From positions 3,479,751 through 3,543,750 of the forward strand of contig NZ_FOYO01000001.1 in the NCBI RefSeq assembly GCF_900111945.1: a stretch of 64,000 nucleotides of DNA. Reading direction: 5' to 3'. Both the position numbers and the translations under genes were made by a program. Positions 25,799 to 34,689 of the stretch are shown piece after piece; position 1 is the stretch's first letter, and each line of letters begins with the position of its first letter. The stretch comes from Litoreibacter janthinus. Its GTDB lineage: Bacteria > Pseudomonadota > Alphaproteobacteria > Rhodobacterales > Rhodobacteraceae. The notes under the pieces were generated by a model. It was not told where the DNA came from. It saw only the letters and a program-made list of their open reading frames with translations, and did not search any database.

Positions 25799-27625
25799 AT
25801 GACTGACACCGTCCGCCCTTTCCTTTCTCACCTCCATCCCTACGACATGCTTCCCGAGATCGCGCTTGCTGCAGCAATCGAACGGGCCGATGTGATCGAA
25901 GTCGCCAAAGGCGAAGATATTTACAGTGTCGGGGATTTCCTCCGCGGGCTCTACATCGTCATGACTGGCCAAATCTGTGTACGCGATGACGCTGGAAGCG
26001 AAATCTCGCATCTGGGCCGCGAAAACTCCTTCGGAGAACGCGGGCTATTGCGCGATGGGTTCGCCGTAACTTCCGCTCGCGCGGAGGAAGATAGCCAGTT
26101 AATTTGTCTCGCGCCCGACCTGTTCCATAAGCTTCGCGCCGAACATGATCCTTTCCGCCGATTCTTTGACCGCACGCGGTCAGACGAGACCAATGTCACC
26201 TCGCGCAAATTTGACCTGACCAGCATACGTGTCGAGACACTAATGGCACCCGATCCTGCCACCTGCGCACCAACACTGACCATTCAGGACGCGGCCAAGA
26301 TGATGCGTGAGCGCAAAATCTCCAGCCTTTGCGTTGTTGAGCACGGCGCTTTGGTCGGCATCCTCACCTTACGAGATTTAGCGAACAAGGCGTTGGCAGA
26401 AGGTCTTGGCTATGAAACGCCCGTTGGCGCGGTAATGACACATGCCCCGCGCACCTTGCCACCTACAGCGATCGGCTCCGACGTGCTGCATCTGATGATG
26501 GAATACAAGCTTGGACACCTCCCGATCACATCCGCCGGCCAGCTGGTAGGCATCGTCACGCAAACTGATCTCACCCGATTTCAAGCTTCCAACACCGCAA
26601 GTTTTGTTGCGGAAGCAGGGCAGGCCAAATCGGCCGAGGCTCTGGCAGATGTCACCAAGCGCATTCCTAATCTGCTGATGCAGTTGGTCGCCGCGGGCAA
26701 TCGGCACGATGTAGTGACGCGCATGATCACGGATATCGCGGATGTTGTGACGCGGCGGCTTCTTGCACTTGCAGAAGAAAAGTTCGGACCGCCTCCAGCA
26801 AAATATGTTTGGCTGGCGTGCGGCAGCCAAGGACGCCAAGAACAAACCGGAGTGTCGGATCAAGACAATTGCCTCATCCTAGAGGACGACATGAGCGAGG
26901 CAGCGCTCGCCTATTTTGAACCTTTCGCGCATTTCGTATGTGATGGCCTGAACGCCTGTGGCTATGTCTATTGCCCCGGCGACATGATGGCGACCAACCC
27001 GCGCTGGCGACAGCCCGTGTCAGTTTGGCGCGAGTATTTCCAACACTGGATTAAAAGCCCGAGTAAAGAAGCGCAGATGCTTGCTTCTGTTATGTTCGAC
27101 CTGCGCCCGATTGGTGGGGATGCCGCCCTATTCGAAGGCCTCCAAGGCGATACGCTCGAAGCGGCGGCAGCCAACTCGATCTTCACTGCCCACATGGCCA
27201 GCAACGCTCTGACCCATGCCACGCCTTTGGGGCTGTTGAAGGGACTGGCCACCATCCGATCTGGCGAGCATCGCCACACCATAGACATGAAGCTGAACGG
27301 GGTCGTTCCCGTGGTCGATTTGGGCCGCATGTATGCGCTGCAGGGTGAACTAGATGTTGTCAATACTCGCGCACGGCTTGAGGCGGCAATCACTGCAGAG
27401 GTGATAAGCAAGAGCGGCGGGCAAGACCTGCTCGACGCCTATGACCTTGTTGCGCAAAGCCGTCTGCAACATCAGGCGGGCCAAATCCGACGCGGGACAC
27501 AGCCCGACAACTTTTTACCGCCGGCAGAGTTATCTGCCTTTGAACGCAGTCACCTTCGCGACGCGTTTGTGGTAATCAAGACAATGCAATCGGCGTTGAT
27601 GCAGGGGCGCGGCGTCTTAGGGTAA
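25799..27625 (+). CDS. cNMP-binding/CBS/DUF294 nucleotidyltransferase-like signalling protein
   Basis: A 608-residue protein. Residues about 15-115 form a cyclic-nucleotide-binding-type beta roll (RGLYIVMTGQICVRD, SFGERGLL). Two CBS motifs span about 150-265 and would bind adenine nucleotides. The DUF294 domain (about 330-430) carries GSQGRQEQTGVSDQDN (from residue 342), a GlnD-like nucleotidyltransferase motif with its two carboxylates kept, and a DUF294 C-terminal domain follows. Such proteins sit beside VC_2705-type symporters and are thought to regulate them; the modified target is unknown. Confidence 0.9.
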   Translation: MTDTVRPFLSHLHPYDMLPEIALAAAIERADVIEVAKGEDIYSVGDFLRGLYIVMTGQICVRDDAGSEISHLGRENSFGERGLLRDGFAVTSARAEEDSQLICLAPDLFHKLRAEHDPFRRFFDRTRSDETNVTSRKFDLTSIRVETLMAPDPATCAPTLTIQDAAKMMRERKISSLCVVEHGALVGILTLRDLANKALAEGLGYETPVGAVMTHAPRTLPPTAIGSDVLHLMMEYKLGHLPITSAGQLVGIVTQTDLTRFQASNTASFVAEAGQAKSAEALADVTKRIPNLLMQLVAAGNRHDVVTRMITDIADVVTRRLLALAEEKFGPPPAKYVWLACGSQGRQEQTGVSDQDNCLILEDDMSEAALAYFEPFAHFVCDGLNACGYVYCPGDMMATNPRWRQPVSVWREYFQHWIKSPSKEAQMLASVMFDLRPIGGDAALFEGLQGDTLEAAAANSIFTAHMASNALTHATPLGLLKGLATIRSGEHRHTIDMKLNGVVPVVDLGRMYALQGELDVVNTRARLEAAITAEVISKSGGQDLLDAYDLVAQSRLQHQAGQIRRGTQPDNFLPPAELSAFERSHLRDAFVVIKTMQSALMQGRGVLG

Positions 27626-27644
27626 CAAATTTAGGGAGGGGCAC

Positions 27645-28166
27645 ATGTTCTTTGAACTTATCGGCACGATTGTGGCAGGCGCGGCTGCGGCCCTTCTCGT
27701 CTGGGCGATAAACCGCACTTTGAAGGGGCGACTGCCAAAGTGGCTTATCCCCGCCGCCGCTGGCGTTGCGATGCTTATGGCAACCATCTCAAGCGAATAT
27801 GGGTGGTTCGAACGCACTAAAGCCAGCATGCCCGAGGGCTTCGTCGTCGCCCAGGCGATCGAAGAAAGAGCTTTCTACCGCCCTTGGACCTACGCCAAGC
27901 CATACATCGCGCGCTTTGTCGCTGTTGATCAGGCTATGGCGCGCACCCATGACGCCCAACCCGATCAGCGCATCGTCGATCTGGTGTTCTACGGACGGTG
28001 GGCGCGGACGGCAAAAGTCCCAATGCTGTTCGATTGCATGAATGCCAAACGCGCGGATGTCGTCGATGGCATCGAGTTCGGCGCTGACGGCAAAGTGCTC
28101 GACGCCGAATGGCGATCGGTGGAGCCCGATGACCCGATCCTGACAGCGGCGTGCGAGGCATCATGA
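27645..28166 (+). CDS. Membrane protein of the symporter operon, unknown function
   Basis: A 173-residue protein with two hydrophobic helices (about 3-24 and 35-52) and a soluble C-terminal domain containing YRPWTYAKPYIARFVAVD. AGGGAGGGG precedes the ATG, and it lies 19 bp after the DUF294 gene and 1 bp before the exonuclease gene, so it is part of the operon. No known domain. Confidence 0.75.
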   Translation: MFFELIGTIVAGAAAALLVWAINRTLKGRLPKWLIPAAAGVAMLMATISSEYGWFERTKASMPEGFVVAQAIEERAFYRPWTYAKPYIARFVAVDQAMARTHDAQPDQRIVDLVFYGRWARTAKVPMLFDCMNAKRADVVDGIEFGADGKVLDAEWRSVEPDDPILTAACEAS

Positions 28167-28167
28167 C

Positions 28168-29565
28168 ATGAGGTCGCTCAGCCTTCGCCTTCGGATCTTC
28201 TTGTTTTTCTGCCTGATCGGTTTTGGCGGAATGGCGATTGTTCTGGGCGCGGTCTGGCTGGGCTATCGACAACTCGGTGATCAACAGGCGATGTCGGCCT
28301 TTTCCACAATCGCGATTGTGTCCGGGTTTGGATTGCTCGCGCTCGCCGCCTTTGTCTGGCGCTTGTTTGACGAGAATGTCAGTAAGCCGATCGAACATTT
28401 GGCGGCACAGTTCCGCATTCACTCGGCGGCTGACACCAAAACTGAAATCGACACATGCACAGCACAGTATCTGGGCGATCTGGCCCCTGCCGCGACAGCC
28501 ATTCATCAAAAACTTGCAACGGCCAGCCATGCAACAGCAGAAACTGTTGCGCAGAAAACAGCGCGGCTCGAACGCCAGCGCGGCCAGCTTATACGCATTC
28601 TGTCGGACATCCCCATCGCAGTAATCGTGGCGACACAGGATCATCAGATCGTCCTCTATGATGGGCAAGCCGCCACCCTGATGGAGCGCGAAGCCCCTGC
28701 CCGTCTGAACGGGTCGGTCTTTGACTATCTGGACGAAGCGTCGCTGCGCAAAATCTTGTCAGAGATGGAAGCAGACGGAACGAAACGACGCGCCATTACA
28801 ATTAGCGGGCTTTCCGGCACCACCTATTCTGGGCATATCCGGAGCTTCGAAGGCAATGCAGGCTACACTTTGATGCTGGAGCCGCTGGCATTCGATGCCG
28901 AGCGACCTTTGGTCTATGACTTCGACTTATTTGAGAAAAGCGGGCCAAGCCCCGCAAATGATAAGATCCTTAAAGACCTCTGTTTCGTCGTATTCGATAG
29001 CGAAACGACCGGTCTAGATCCTGCCAAGGACGATGTTGTGCAGCTAGGCGCAATCCGTGTGGTGAACGGCAAGATCATTGAAACCGAAGTGTTCGAGACC
29101 TTGGTAAACCCTGGCCGCCCGATCCCTCCAAGCTCAACCAAAGTGCACCATGTCAGCGACGCAATGGTTGTCGAAGCACCGCCGTTTTCGAAGGCGCGCG
29201 CCGATTTCCATCGCTTCTCAAAAGGGTCTGTTCTGGTCGCCCATAACGCGCCGTTCGACATGGCGTTTCTTCACCGCGACAAGCAAGCCGCCACGTTGCA
29301 TTTCGACAATCCGGTTCTTGATACCGTGCATTTGTCAGCAATCGTTTTTGGCGGCTCTGCCGAGCATACCTTGGATGCCATTTGCGACAGGCTGAACATT
29401 GAAATTCGCCCAGACCTAAGACACACCGCCCTTGGAGACGCTATAGCAACTGCTCAGGTCCTTGTTGCGATGCTCCCGATCCTAGAGGCCAGAGGGCTAC
29501 GTAGCTTTGGCGAAGTCAGGGCTGAAATCCAAAAGCACAGCCGGATACTGAAAGTGCAAGAGTAG
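28168..29565 (+). CDS. Membrane-anchored PAS/HAMP-like sensor with DnaQ-type 3'-5' exonuclease domain
   Basis: A 465-residue protein. Two membrane helices (about 9-31 and 45-67) are followed by a HAMP-like stretch (VSKPIEHLAAQF), a PAS-like domain (about 135-240), and a DEDDh exonuclease at about 270-455. Catalytic motifs are kept: FDSETTG (exo I), HNAPFDMAFL (exo II) and HTALGDAIATA (exo III His and Asp). Related genes sit in symporter/DUF294 operons. The sensor layout resembles a histidine kinase with the kinase replaced by a nuclease. Substrate unknown. Confidence 0.88.
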   Translation: MRSLSLRLRIFLFFCLIGFGGMAIVLGAVWLGYRQLGDQQAMSAFSTIAIVSGFGLLALAAFVWRLFDENVSKPIEHLAAQFRIHSAADTKTEIDTCTAQYLGDLAPAATAIHQKLATASHATAETVAQKTARLERQRGQLIRILSDIPIAVIVATQDHQIVLYDGQAATLMEREAPARLNGSVFDYLDEASLRKILSEMEADGTKRRAITISGLSGTTYSGHIRSFEGNAGYTLMLEPLAFDAERPLVYDFDLFEKSGPSPANDKILKDLCFVVFDSETTGLDPAKDDVVQLGAIRVVNGKIIETEVFETLVNPGRPIPPSSTKVHHVSDAMVVEAPPFSKARADFHRFSKGSVLVAHNAPFDMAFLHRDKQAATLHFDNPVLDTVHLSAIVFGGSAEHTLDAICDRLNIEIRPDLRHTALGDAIATAQVLVAMLPILEARGLRSFGEVRAEIQKHSRILKVQE

Positions 29566-29571
29566 CGCTGT

Positions 29572-29606
29572 CAGAAAGCCAAAAGCGCACATTTGGGGAT
29601 TTTCTG
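29572..29606. other. Hairpin downstream of the exonuclease gene
   Basis: Two nested stems, CAGAAA/TTTCTG and CCAAA/TTTGG, lie just after the stop. It may mark the end of the operon; there is no U-run. Confidence 0.3.
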
Positions 29607-29670
29607 TAACGGTTGCGTTGCGCACAGCGATGCGGGAAGTTGCGCAAGTATCACCACAGGAGATTGCGAC

Positions 29671-30000
29671 ATGATTATCTATGGATTGAACACCTGCGCA
29701 GTCTGCCAACGCGCACGAAAAGCGCTGGAAGGCGCGGGCATAGAAGTCAGCTTTCGCGATATCCGTGCCGAACCCTTAGGCGACGATGAGCTCGCCGAAC
29801 TCATTAATGAATTTGGTGATCGGCTCGTGGACAGGACGTCAAACGACTACCGTGCGCTGAATGATTGGCTAAAGAACTCTGAGGCGGAAGCCCAGATTTC
29901 CGCTCAGCCCAAGGTGATGGCACGCCCTGTCATTCGAGACGGCGACACACTTCATCTGGGTTGGGATGACGCCATTCAGGAAGCGCTTCTCCCAAACTGA
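29671..30000 (+). CDS. ArsC/Spx-family protein
   Basis: A 109-residue thioredoxin-fold protein that begins MIIYGLNTCAVCQRARKAL with a CxxC pair, followed by FRDIRAEPLGDDELAELI and the late cis-Pro region KVMARPVIRDGD. This fits the ArsC/Spx/YffB family (arsenate reductase-like). True arsenate reduction cannot be claimed from the motif. AGGAG precedes the ATG; the longer upstream frame is not supported. Confidence 0.85.
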   Translation: MIIYGLNTCAVCQRARKALEGAGIEVSFRDIRAEPLGDDELAELINEFGDRLVDRTSNDYRALNDWLKNSEAEAQISAQPKVMARPVIRDGDTLHLGWDDAIQEALLPN

Positions 30001-30169
30001 CTATTCTTTGGTGCGCCATGCGTTTGGAACCACAAACGTGTCAGGCAAAGCTGGGATTGATGGTTGTCGGGGACGTCCAACGGGTTTGAAATGTCGACAC
30101 GCCGTAATCACGTTCCATCGATATGCGCATCTTGCTACACACGAGCGACCTCTGCTCGCTGCAATCCAG

Positions 30170-31150
30170 TTACGGCCATGGGTTAAGAATGATTTTTGGT
30201 GCAGCGACCCGGCCCTCCCGCAGGTCTTGGAATGCCTCATAGCCGTCGCTAAGTTTGCGGGTTTCCGTCCAGTTCAGAGGGCCAAGGCGTCCGTCAAAAA
30301 TCGCGAGCGCCGTGTCGCGGAAATCCTGTGCGGTATAGGTGTAAGTGCCAATGAAGGTAATCTCTTGAAGTGTCGTCCGGCGCACATCCAGCCCCGGATT
30401 TTCGTCACCTAGCCCGACATGTGCAATGACACCGCCTGCCTCAACCAATTGAGAGGCGCTCGCTCGGGTTGCCCCAAACCCAACCGCATCGATCACAATG
30501 GGCGCGAAGTCCGTCGTCTTCTCAACAACGGTGTGTCCGCAATGATCTGTCAGAAATGCACGTCGAGCGGCGTTCGGCTCCACGATCAGAACGTCATCAA
30601 CCTCCATCGCTTTCAAAGCAAGCGCTGCCGCAAGCCCAATGGCACCGCCGCCAATCACCACGGCACGGCGCTCCATTGACGGGTGAAGTGCGCCGAGGGC
30701 CAATCTTGCGGCATGCCAGCTGACTGCGAGCGGTTCGGCAAGGGCAGCTTTCTCAAGGGGGACGCCCGACGGAACCTCAACCAAATTGCGCATGGGCATC
30801 GCAACGTATTGAGCGAATGCCCCCTCACGCGGCTGCATAGAGATAATCTGACGCTCTGGACAAAGATTCTCGCGCCCTGCTTTGCAAGCGTTGCAAGCCA
30901 TGCAGGTGACCAATGGGTTGACCGTCACTCGCATCCCGTCATTCGGTCCGCCTTGAATGACGCCTGCCGCTTCATGACCAAGCACTAACGGCGCGGGGCG
31001 ACGCGAGTCATGGCCAAGATACGCATGCATGTCGGACCCGCAGATTCCGACGGCTTCAACACGGATTAAGTACTCTCCATCTCTAGGCGTGGGGTCAGGA
31101 ACATCCCGATAACCTAATGTCTCTACACCATCATAAACCAGAGCTTTCAT
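30170..31150 (-). CDS. hpsP: Zinc-type alcohol dehydrogenase, probable HpsP of DHPS catabolism
   Basis: A 326-residue medium-chain dehydrogenase. Catalytic zinc ligands are in GICGSDMHAY and GHEAAG; a structural-zinc cysteine cluster lies in CMACNACKAGRENLC; the cofactor motif is GGGAIGLAAALAL. It follows hpsN and a short-chain dehydrogenase with ATGA overlap, matching the hpsN-hpsO-hpsP order, in which HpsO and HpsP interconvert the enantiomers of 2,3-dihydroxypropane-1-sulfonate. The specific name is inferred from context. Confidence 0.75.
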   Translation of the reverse strand: MKALVYDGVETLGYRDVPDPTPRDGEYLIRVEAVGICGSDMHAYLGHDSRRPAPLVLGHEAAGVIQGGPNDGMRVTVNPLVTCMACNACKAGRENLCPERQIISMQPREGAFAQYVAMPMRNLVEVPSGVPLEKAALAEPLAVSWHAARLALGALHPSMERRAVVIGGGAIGLAAALALKAMEVDDVLIVEPNAARRAFLTDHCGHTVVEKTTDFAPIVIDAVGFGATRASASQLVEAGGVIAHVGLGDENPGLDVRRTTLQEITFIGTYTYTAQDFRDTALAIFDGRLGPLNWTETRKLSDGYEAFQDLREGRVAAPKIILNPWP

Positions 31151-31908
31151 TTTGCGGTAAACCCCCCGTCGACCATTAGCACTTGTCCCGTCACGTATCT
31201 GGACGCGTCGGAGCATAAGAACAGAACAGGGCCGTCGATGTCTTGCAATGTACCGTTGCGCCCCACACAGGTTTGGGCCGCATTGCGTGCGGCTCGATCT
31301 TCATCACCGAAGACCGCCGCCGTCAGTTCCGTGGGAAAGAACCCCGGCCCGATCGCGTTGGCAGTGATCCCAAACGGTGACCAAGCTTCGGCCATGGCAC
31401 GAGTCAGCTGGGAGATCCCCCCTTTGCTTGCACCGTAAGCAATGCCACCCGGAAACGCGCGCGTCGTTTGTAGGGACGCAAAGTTCACAATCCGACCCCA
31501 TCCCTTTGCTTTCATCGCAGGCACTAGCGCCTGGCTCAGAAAAAACGGCGCTGTCAGGTTAAGGGCCAACGTCTGATCCCACCCCGCATCCGTTACATCG
31601 TCCGCCGCCTCGCGGGTATTCACTCCCGCGGCATGGAGCACGATATCAGGGGCGCCAAATGGGGCGGAAATGTCCGCGACAAGCTGCTCAATCCCGGACC
31701 GGTCGGCCACGTCGGCAACCACGGCGGCTGCCGCCGATCCAACTTCATTCTGAAAGCTCTCAAGTGCGCCAGCACGTCGGGCAACACCGACGACTTTTGC
31801 CCCTGCAGATGCAAGCACGATGGCCGCCCGACGCCCCAATCCCGAGCTGGCTCCGGTGACACAGGCCACCTTACCGCTGACGTCGAAGAGTGAGGACGCG
31901 TTATCCAT
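31147..31908 (-). CDS. hpsO: Short-chain dehydrogenase, probable HpsO of DHPS catabolism
   Basis: A 253-residue SDR with TGASSGLG near the start (cofactor site), LHAAGVN, the catalytic Ser in NFASLQTTRA, and YGASKG with Tyr and Lys. The C-terminal VLMVDGGFTAK is typical. It overlaps hpsN by 8 bp and the following zinc dehydrogenase by 4 bp. Its role with HpsP in DHPS enantiomer conversion is inferred from the operon. Confidence 0.77.
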   Translation of the reverse strand: MDNASSLFDVSGKVACVTGASSGLGRRAAIVLASAGAKVVGVARRAGALESFQNEVGSAAAAVVADVADRSGIEQLVADISAPFGAPDIVLHAAGVNTREAADDVTDAGWDQTLALNLTAPFFLSQALVPAMKAKGWGRIVNFASLQTTRAFPGGIAYGASKGGISQLTRAMAEAWSPFGITANAIGPGFFPTELTAAVFGDEDRAARNAAQTCVGRNGTLQDIDGPVLFLCSDASRYVTGQVLMVDGGFTAK

Positions 31909-33208
31909 TGGACGAGAGGTCAAAATTCTCGCCTGGGAAATACTTGGCCAACCGCACATCTGCCGCCCGTGCGTGGCCTTCCATACCTTCAAGGCGCGAT
32001 ATCCGAGCCGTGGCTTCTGCGACAGCCTTGGACCCCTCGCGCGTAGCACGCTGCCATGTGACGATTTTCATATACTTATGAACGGAAAGCCCGCCGGTGT
32101 AGCTAGCAGCACCCGATGTCGGTAATACGTGGTTTGTACCGGTCGCTTTGTCGCCATAGGAAACGGTGGTTTCTTCGCCCAGAAACAACGACCCGTAGCA
32201 GGTTAGATTCTCCAACCACCAATCAAGGTCCTCTGCCTGAACCGTCAAATGCTCGGGCGCATATTCATCAGAACACGCGGCCATATCCACACGATCTTTA
32301 CAGATGATCACCTCTGCATAATCACGCCACGCAGCGAACGCATTGTCGCGGTTCAGTTCCGGCAAGTCCTCGATCAAGTCAGGGACAAGCGCCATTACCT
32401 TTTCAGCCAGCTCACGGTCATCGGTCACGAGCCAGACAGGCGAGTTGTATCCGTGCTCCGCCTGAGACACCAAGTCCGTCGCGACGATATGGGCGTCCGC
32501 ATTTTTATCGGCCAGCACAAGGCTATCTGTCGGACCTGCGATCATATCAATGCCTATGCGACCGAACAAAATGCGTTTGGCTTCGGCCACGAATTGATTG
32601 CCCGGCCCGACAAGAATGTTCGCCTTCGGGAGGCCGAACAAACCAAACGTCATGGCTGCCACTCCCTGCACGCCGCCCATAGCGAGGATGTTGTCCGCTC
32701 CGCAAATGTGCGCCGCATAGACGATCGCGGGCGCCACACCGACATCAGGGCGGGGCGGTGAGCAAGCAGTAATATTCTTGCAACCTGCTACTTTGGCTGT
32801 AGTCACCGTCATGATTGCCGACGCGATATGGCTATAGCGCCCCCCGGGCACATAGCAGCCGGCCGCATCCACCGGTATCGACTTTTGCCCAGCCAGAAAG
32901 CCTGGAACAATCTCCACTTCAACGTCCGCAACGGTGCTCTTTTGCAACTCAGCGAAGCGTTTGACGTTGTCATGGGCGAACCGAATATCTGCCTTTAGCT
33001 TTTCTGGCACCAACGAGGTCGCTGCTTCAATTTCGGCTTGGGTCATCAAGACGTTGCCGTGGTACCGATCAAACTTAGCAGCGTATTCCAAAGCCTTGGC
33101 GTCACCGCCCTTTTCAATATCAGACAGGATGTCCGTCACAATCTTGTGGGTTTCAGACGCGTCCGACCTGGAGGTTAGGGAGGCTTTCTTCAGATACTCT
33201 CGGGTCAT
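31901..33208 (-). CDS. hpsN: Sulfopropanediol 3-dehydrogenase HpsN (HisD family)
   Basis: A 435-residue histidinol-dehydrogenase-like enzyme with zinc-site and catalytic histidines in SQAEHGYNSPVWLV and DEYAPEHLTV, and the family signature around AGCYVPGGRYSHIASAIMT. The partner genes and the departure from true HisD point to HpsN, which oxidises (R)-DHPS to (R)-sulfolactate with NAD in two steps. DHPS is abundant from diatoms, which fits a marine Roseobacter. No other histidine-synthesis gene is nearby. It leads the hpsNOP operon. Confidence 0.83.
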   Translation of the reverse strand: MTREYLKKASLTSRSDASETHKIVTDILSDIEKGGDAKALEYAAKFDRYHGNVLMTQAEIEAATSLVPEKLKADIRFAHDNVKRFAELQKSTVADVEVEIVPGFLAGQKSIPVDAAGCYVPGGRYSHIASAIMTVTTAKVAGCKNITACSPPRPDVGVAPAIVYAAHICGADNILAMGGVQGVAAMTFGLFGLPKANILVGPGNQFVAEAKRILFGRIGIDMIAGPTDSLVLADKNADAHIVATDLVSQAEHGYNSPVWLVTDDRELAEKVMALVPDLIEDLPELNRDNAFAAWRDYAEVIICKDRVDMAACSDEYAPEHLTVQAEDLDWWLENLTCYGSLFLGEETTVSYGDKATGTNHVLPTSGAASYTGGLSVHKYMKIVTWQRATREGSKAVAEATARISRLEGMEGHARAADVRLAKYFPGENFDLSSNG

Positions 33209-33216
33209 GGACGTTC

Positions 33217-33426
33217 CTATTTATTGTGATCAGACAGAAGGGCCGTGGAAGCGGCAGGCATGTAAGCGGTGAATAAAACAACCACTAACATGCACAAGAC
33301 AAACGGAATCGCTCGCACAGTGATCGTCAGCATCGGTTCACCAGTTATATCCGACACCACAAAAAGGTTGAGGCCAAGGGGTGACGTAATAAAACCCAAT
33401 CCTGGAGGGTCTATCATCGTGATGCA
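33217..33426 (-). pseudogene. C-terminal remnant of a TRAP transporter large permease (DctM type)
   Basis: About 66 codons remain, reading GLGFITSPLGLNLFVVSDIT and ending with a hydrophobic helix (PFVLCMLVVVLFTAYMPA), which is how DctM-type permeases end. An in-frame stop (33439-33441) lies 15 bp upstream and no further DctM-like sequence is visible. It sits 8 bp before hpsN, where related genomes carry the hpsKLM DHPS TRAP transporter. Best read as a 5'-deleted pseudogene. Confidence 0.7.
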
Positions 33427-33982
33427 AAAATCAGGCCTCTACGCACGGGCTTACTTAAAAGATGCCCGCCTAACGCGACGGATATCCCCCAAGGTGTCCG
33501 CTCAAAGTTGGAGGGGACCTGGGACCAAAATTACTATGTGCTGCCCCATGTAGCAAACCACATAGATATAATCTGACGGCAGACACGGTTGCAAACTGGG
33601 TCACGTCACCCTGCGAGGCTTGGATAAAGTCCTTCGTTGCCAAGTCGCTTTATGTTGGCCCGCATCTATCGATCTATTTCCGTAACCGGCGGGCGAGATC
33701 TTGTGACATCAATTGCGTTGATTGCAGAAGCATTCGGTTGATCCTCGACACCCAACACGAGAGCATCCCAAATCCACTTAGGTGAGCGGTATCGGCTAAA
33801 GGTTGAAATAGCCGATGAAGTTTAGTCCGACCCATTGCGCGATAGACCAGTGGCGTCCACAATGCTGCAACGGCACAACGCCACATTCAACAATGGATCG
33901 AATGGTGTGCCGAATTATTTGCTGGCCAAACCTATTGCGATAATCTCATTTCGATATCCAAATCTCGGCAAGGAAACCGTTG
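33427..33982. other. Non-coding interval where the TRAP genes would be expected
   Basis: About 550 bp with only short frames and no recognised protein. Composition is less coding-like than the flanks. It may be decayed remains of the transporter genes or inserted DNA; no insertion-sequence ends were found. Confidence 0.45.
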
Positions 33983-34399
33983 ATGATAGCCTATGTTACA
34001 GTCGGTGCCGATGATATTGCCCGAGCGAAACGGTTTTATTCGGCGTTCCTCCCTGCCCTTGACTATGGGCTGGAAGAAGGTGCTGAAGGACTTAGCTACG
34101 TGTTGCCTGTACAACCCGGGCAAACACTTCAACTGCCGGATTTCTACGTCAAACCAACCTTCAACAGACATCCGGCAACAGCTGGCAACGGTGCCATGGT
34201 TGCATTTGAGGCTCGCAGCCAAAATCAGGTTCGTGATCTTCACGCCGCCGCACTTGCCGCTGGCGGCCATGACGAGGGTCAGCCCGGTTTTCGCGCTGCG
34301 TATGGTCCCCACTTTTATGTTGGATACCTGCGTGATCCTCAAGGCAACAAGATAGCCCTGTTCTCCAACGATCCGAACGAACCCGGACGAGAGGGATAA
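33983..34399 (+). CDS. VOC (glyoxalase/bleomycin-resistance fold) family protein
   Basis: A 138-residue protein with two beta-alpha-beta-beta-beta modules: IAYVTVGADDIARAKRFYSA at the start and YVGYLRDPQGNKIALFSND at the end, the latter typical of the metal-binding second half. AAGGAA precedes ATG at 33983. Function within the VOC superfamily is unknown. Confidence 0.85.
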   Translation: MIAYVTVGADDIARAKRFYSAFLPALDYGLEEGAEGLSYVLPVQPGQTLQLPDFYVKPTFNRHPATAGNGAMVAFEARSQNQVRDLHAAALAAGGHDEGQPGFRAAYGPHFYVGYLRDPQGNKIALFSNDPNEPGREG

Positions 34400-34689
34400 C
34401 ATAGTTCCTAAGGCTCGAAAGCGCCGTGTTCGCGGGTCAAACATATGGGTCAGCCAGCAAAACGCGATTTCTGAAGCGTGGCCCAACTGCGAAGTTTCAA
34501 ACCACCATGATCCTCGATGAAGACAAAAGGGGGTGCTGAACGATCTCCCCCCGTGATAACAGCCATGCGCCGCATTCCGGCATCTCGGCAAGTCGGGTTC
34601 GAACCTGAAGCTCCCCTCCTTGCGACGTCGCCGCCCTCGGTCCAACGGTAAGTTGACGGTCACAACCAGCAAGAATGAAAGTTCTTTAT
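34400..34689. other. Intergenic interval
   Basis: About 290 bp between convergent genes. A GGGTTCGAACC motif near 34600 looks like a tRNA T-arm but no acceptor or anticodon stem accompanies it. A long minus-strand frame crosses it and the VOC gene but has no family match and atypical composition. Confidence 0.4.

Noticed and set aside
30001..30090. Minus-strand frame ending in a plausible C-terminus (DTFVVPNAWRTKE)
   Set aside because: Could be the tail of a decayed gene after hpsP, but too short to identify.
34595..34612. GGGTTCGAACC resembling a tRNA T-arm or attachment site
   Set aside because: No cloverleaf and no match to the tRNA-Arg 3' end beyond the general T-loop pattern.
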